Shown piece by piece: positions 5,662 through 5,975 of a DNA stretch of 5,975 nucleotides; position 1 is the stretch's first letter; the number at the start of each line of letters is the position of its first letter. The notes under the pieces are model-generated. The model was given only the letters and a program-made list of their open reading frames with translations. It was not told the origin of the DNA and did no database searches. The stretch spans positions 1,245 through 7,219 of the forward strand of contig DAEH01000082.1 in the NCBI GenBank assembly GCA_002497685.1, given 5' to 3'. Origin of the DNA: Euryarchaeota archaeon UBA169 (GTDB taxonomy: Archaea > Thermoplasmatota > Poseidoniia > MGIII > CG-Epi1). A program made the position numbers and the translations under genes.

Positions 5662-5975
5662 ATGCTAGGTAGATTTTACAAGAAAAATTTATTAAGTTTT
5701 TTAGCTAAAATTGAGAAAGGTACCATTACTATCAACGACGATTTCTCGAAAACATTTGGTTCTGGAGAACCTAAAGTAACAATTGAAGTAGTTTCACCAC
5801 GATTTTACAGAAGGACTATCCTAGGTGGCGACCTAGGATTTGCTGAGTCCTACGCAAAAGGTGAATGGTTTACTGATAATTTAACTGATTTAATTACAAT
5901 ATTGATTTTGAATAAAGATAACTTGTCTGGACTTGATGTTAAATGGAGTTACATTACAAAAATACTTGCTAGATT
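5662..5975 (+). CDS. Cyclopropane-fatty-acyl-phospholipid synthase-like methyltransferase, N-terminal part (runs off right edge)
   Basis: From ATG 5662 the frame stays open for 104 codons to the edge of the window. It is the first ATG after the in-frame TAA at 5629-5631. The visible part is the N-terminal domain that precedes the SAM-binding fold in CFA-synthase-like proteins (COG2230). Its marks are SPRFYRRTILGGDLGFAESY (residues 45-64) followed by AKGEWFTDNLTDLITILILN (65-84); the family pattern is FYRR-x2-GG-x-LG-AE-Y-x2-GEW-x2-DNL. The methyltransferase domain itself lies beyond the window. Full-length members use SAM to methylate or cyclopropanate double bonds in membrane lipids. In an archaeon with isoprenoid ether lipids the substrate would have to differ from the bacterial fatty acyl chain, so the name should be taken as family only. 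It is transcribed divergently from the S15 hydrolase across a 53-base promoter region. Confidence 0.75.
   Translation, partial: MLGRFYKKNLLSFLAKIEKGTITINDDFSKTFGSGEPKVTIEVVSPRFYRRTILGGDLGFAESYAKGEWFTDNLTDLITILILNKDNLSGLDVKWSYITKILAR

Noticed and set aside
1..5975. CRISPR array, insertion sequence, integrase or defence genes
   Set aside because: No regularly spaced direct repeats, transposase motifs, long terminal inverted repeats or target duplications were seen.

Overview
The window looks like AT-rich chromosome of a marine planktonic euryarchaeon, of the Marine Group II or III kind (Poseidoniales or relatives). This placement is inference. The support is as follows. The five gene starts at 311(-), 434(+), 3720(-), 5608(-) and 5662(+), and the GTG start at 964(+), lack a Shine-Dalgarno sequence. 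Each has a TATA-like box about 25 bases upstream, the spacing expected for archaeal leaderless transcripts. The one gene inside an operon (rimK at 1392) does have a GGTGAG ribosome binding site. Two large secreted proteins carry a lipobox of the form seen in planktonic euryarchaeal lipoproteins. A bacterial source with leaderless genes is less likely but not excluded.

Layout. (1) 1-311, minus: the first part of a class I SAM-dependent methyltransferase that runs off the left edge. (2) 312-433: a divergent promoter region with two TATA boxes and a perfect 13-base palindrome. (3) 434-922, plus: a Nudix-fold protein with an eroded Nudix box. (4) 964-2267, plus: a tightly coupled pair, a RimB-type retropepsin-like protease and a RimK-type ATP-grasp glutamate ligase, overlapping by ATGA and with their own promoter. 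(5) 2269-3720, minus: a lipoprotein with four evenly spaced Asp-box (BNR) motifs, a sialidase-like beta-propeller, convergent with rimK with one base between the stop codons. (6) 3721-3865: a spacer with a consensus TATA box and a GC-rich 53-base hairpin. (7) 3866-5608, minus: a lipid-anchored S15/CocE-family serine hydrolase (X-Pro dipeptidyl-peptidase type) with a complete catalytic triad. (8) 5609-5661: a 53-base divergent promoter. (9) 5662 to the right edge, plus: the N-terminal part of a cyclopropane-fatty-acid-synthase-like methyltransferase.

How the genes fit together. RimB and RimK form a known pair in which RimK adds glutamates to a protein tail and RimB is thought to trim them. In an archaeon the classical target, ribosomal protein bS6, is absent, so the substrate here is open. 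The two lipoproteins suit a cell that feeds on proteins and glycoconjugates at its outer surface. The methyltransferases at the two ends are cut by the window, and nothing visible ties them to the central genes. I see no mobile element, CRISPR array, tRNA or rRNA. The most interesting points are the RimB-RimK pair in an archaeal setting, the intergenic hairpin, the 13-base palindrome and the shared divergent promoter; none of them alone proves a new system.
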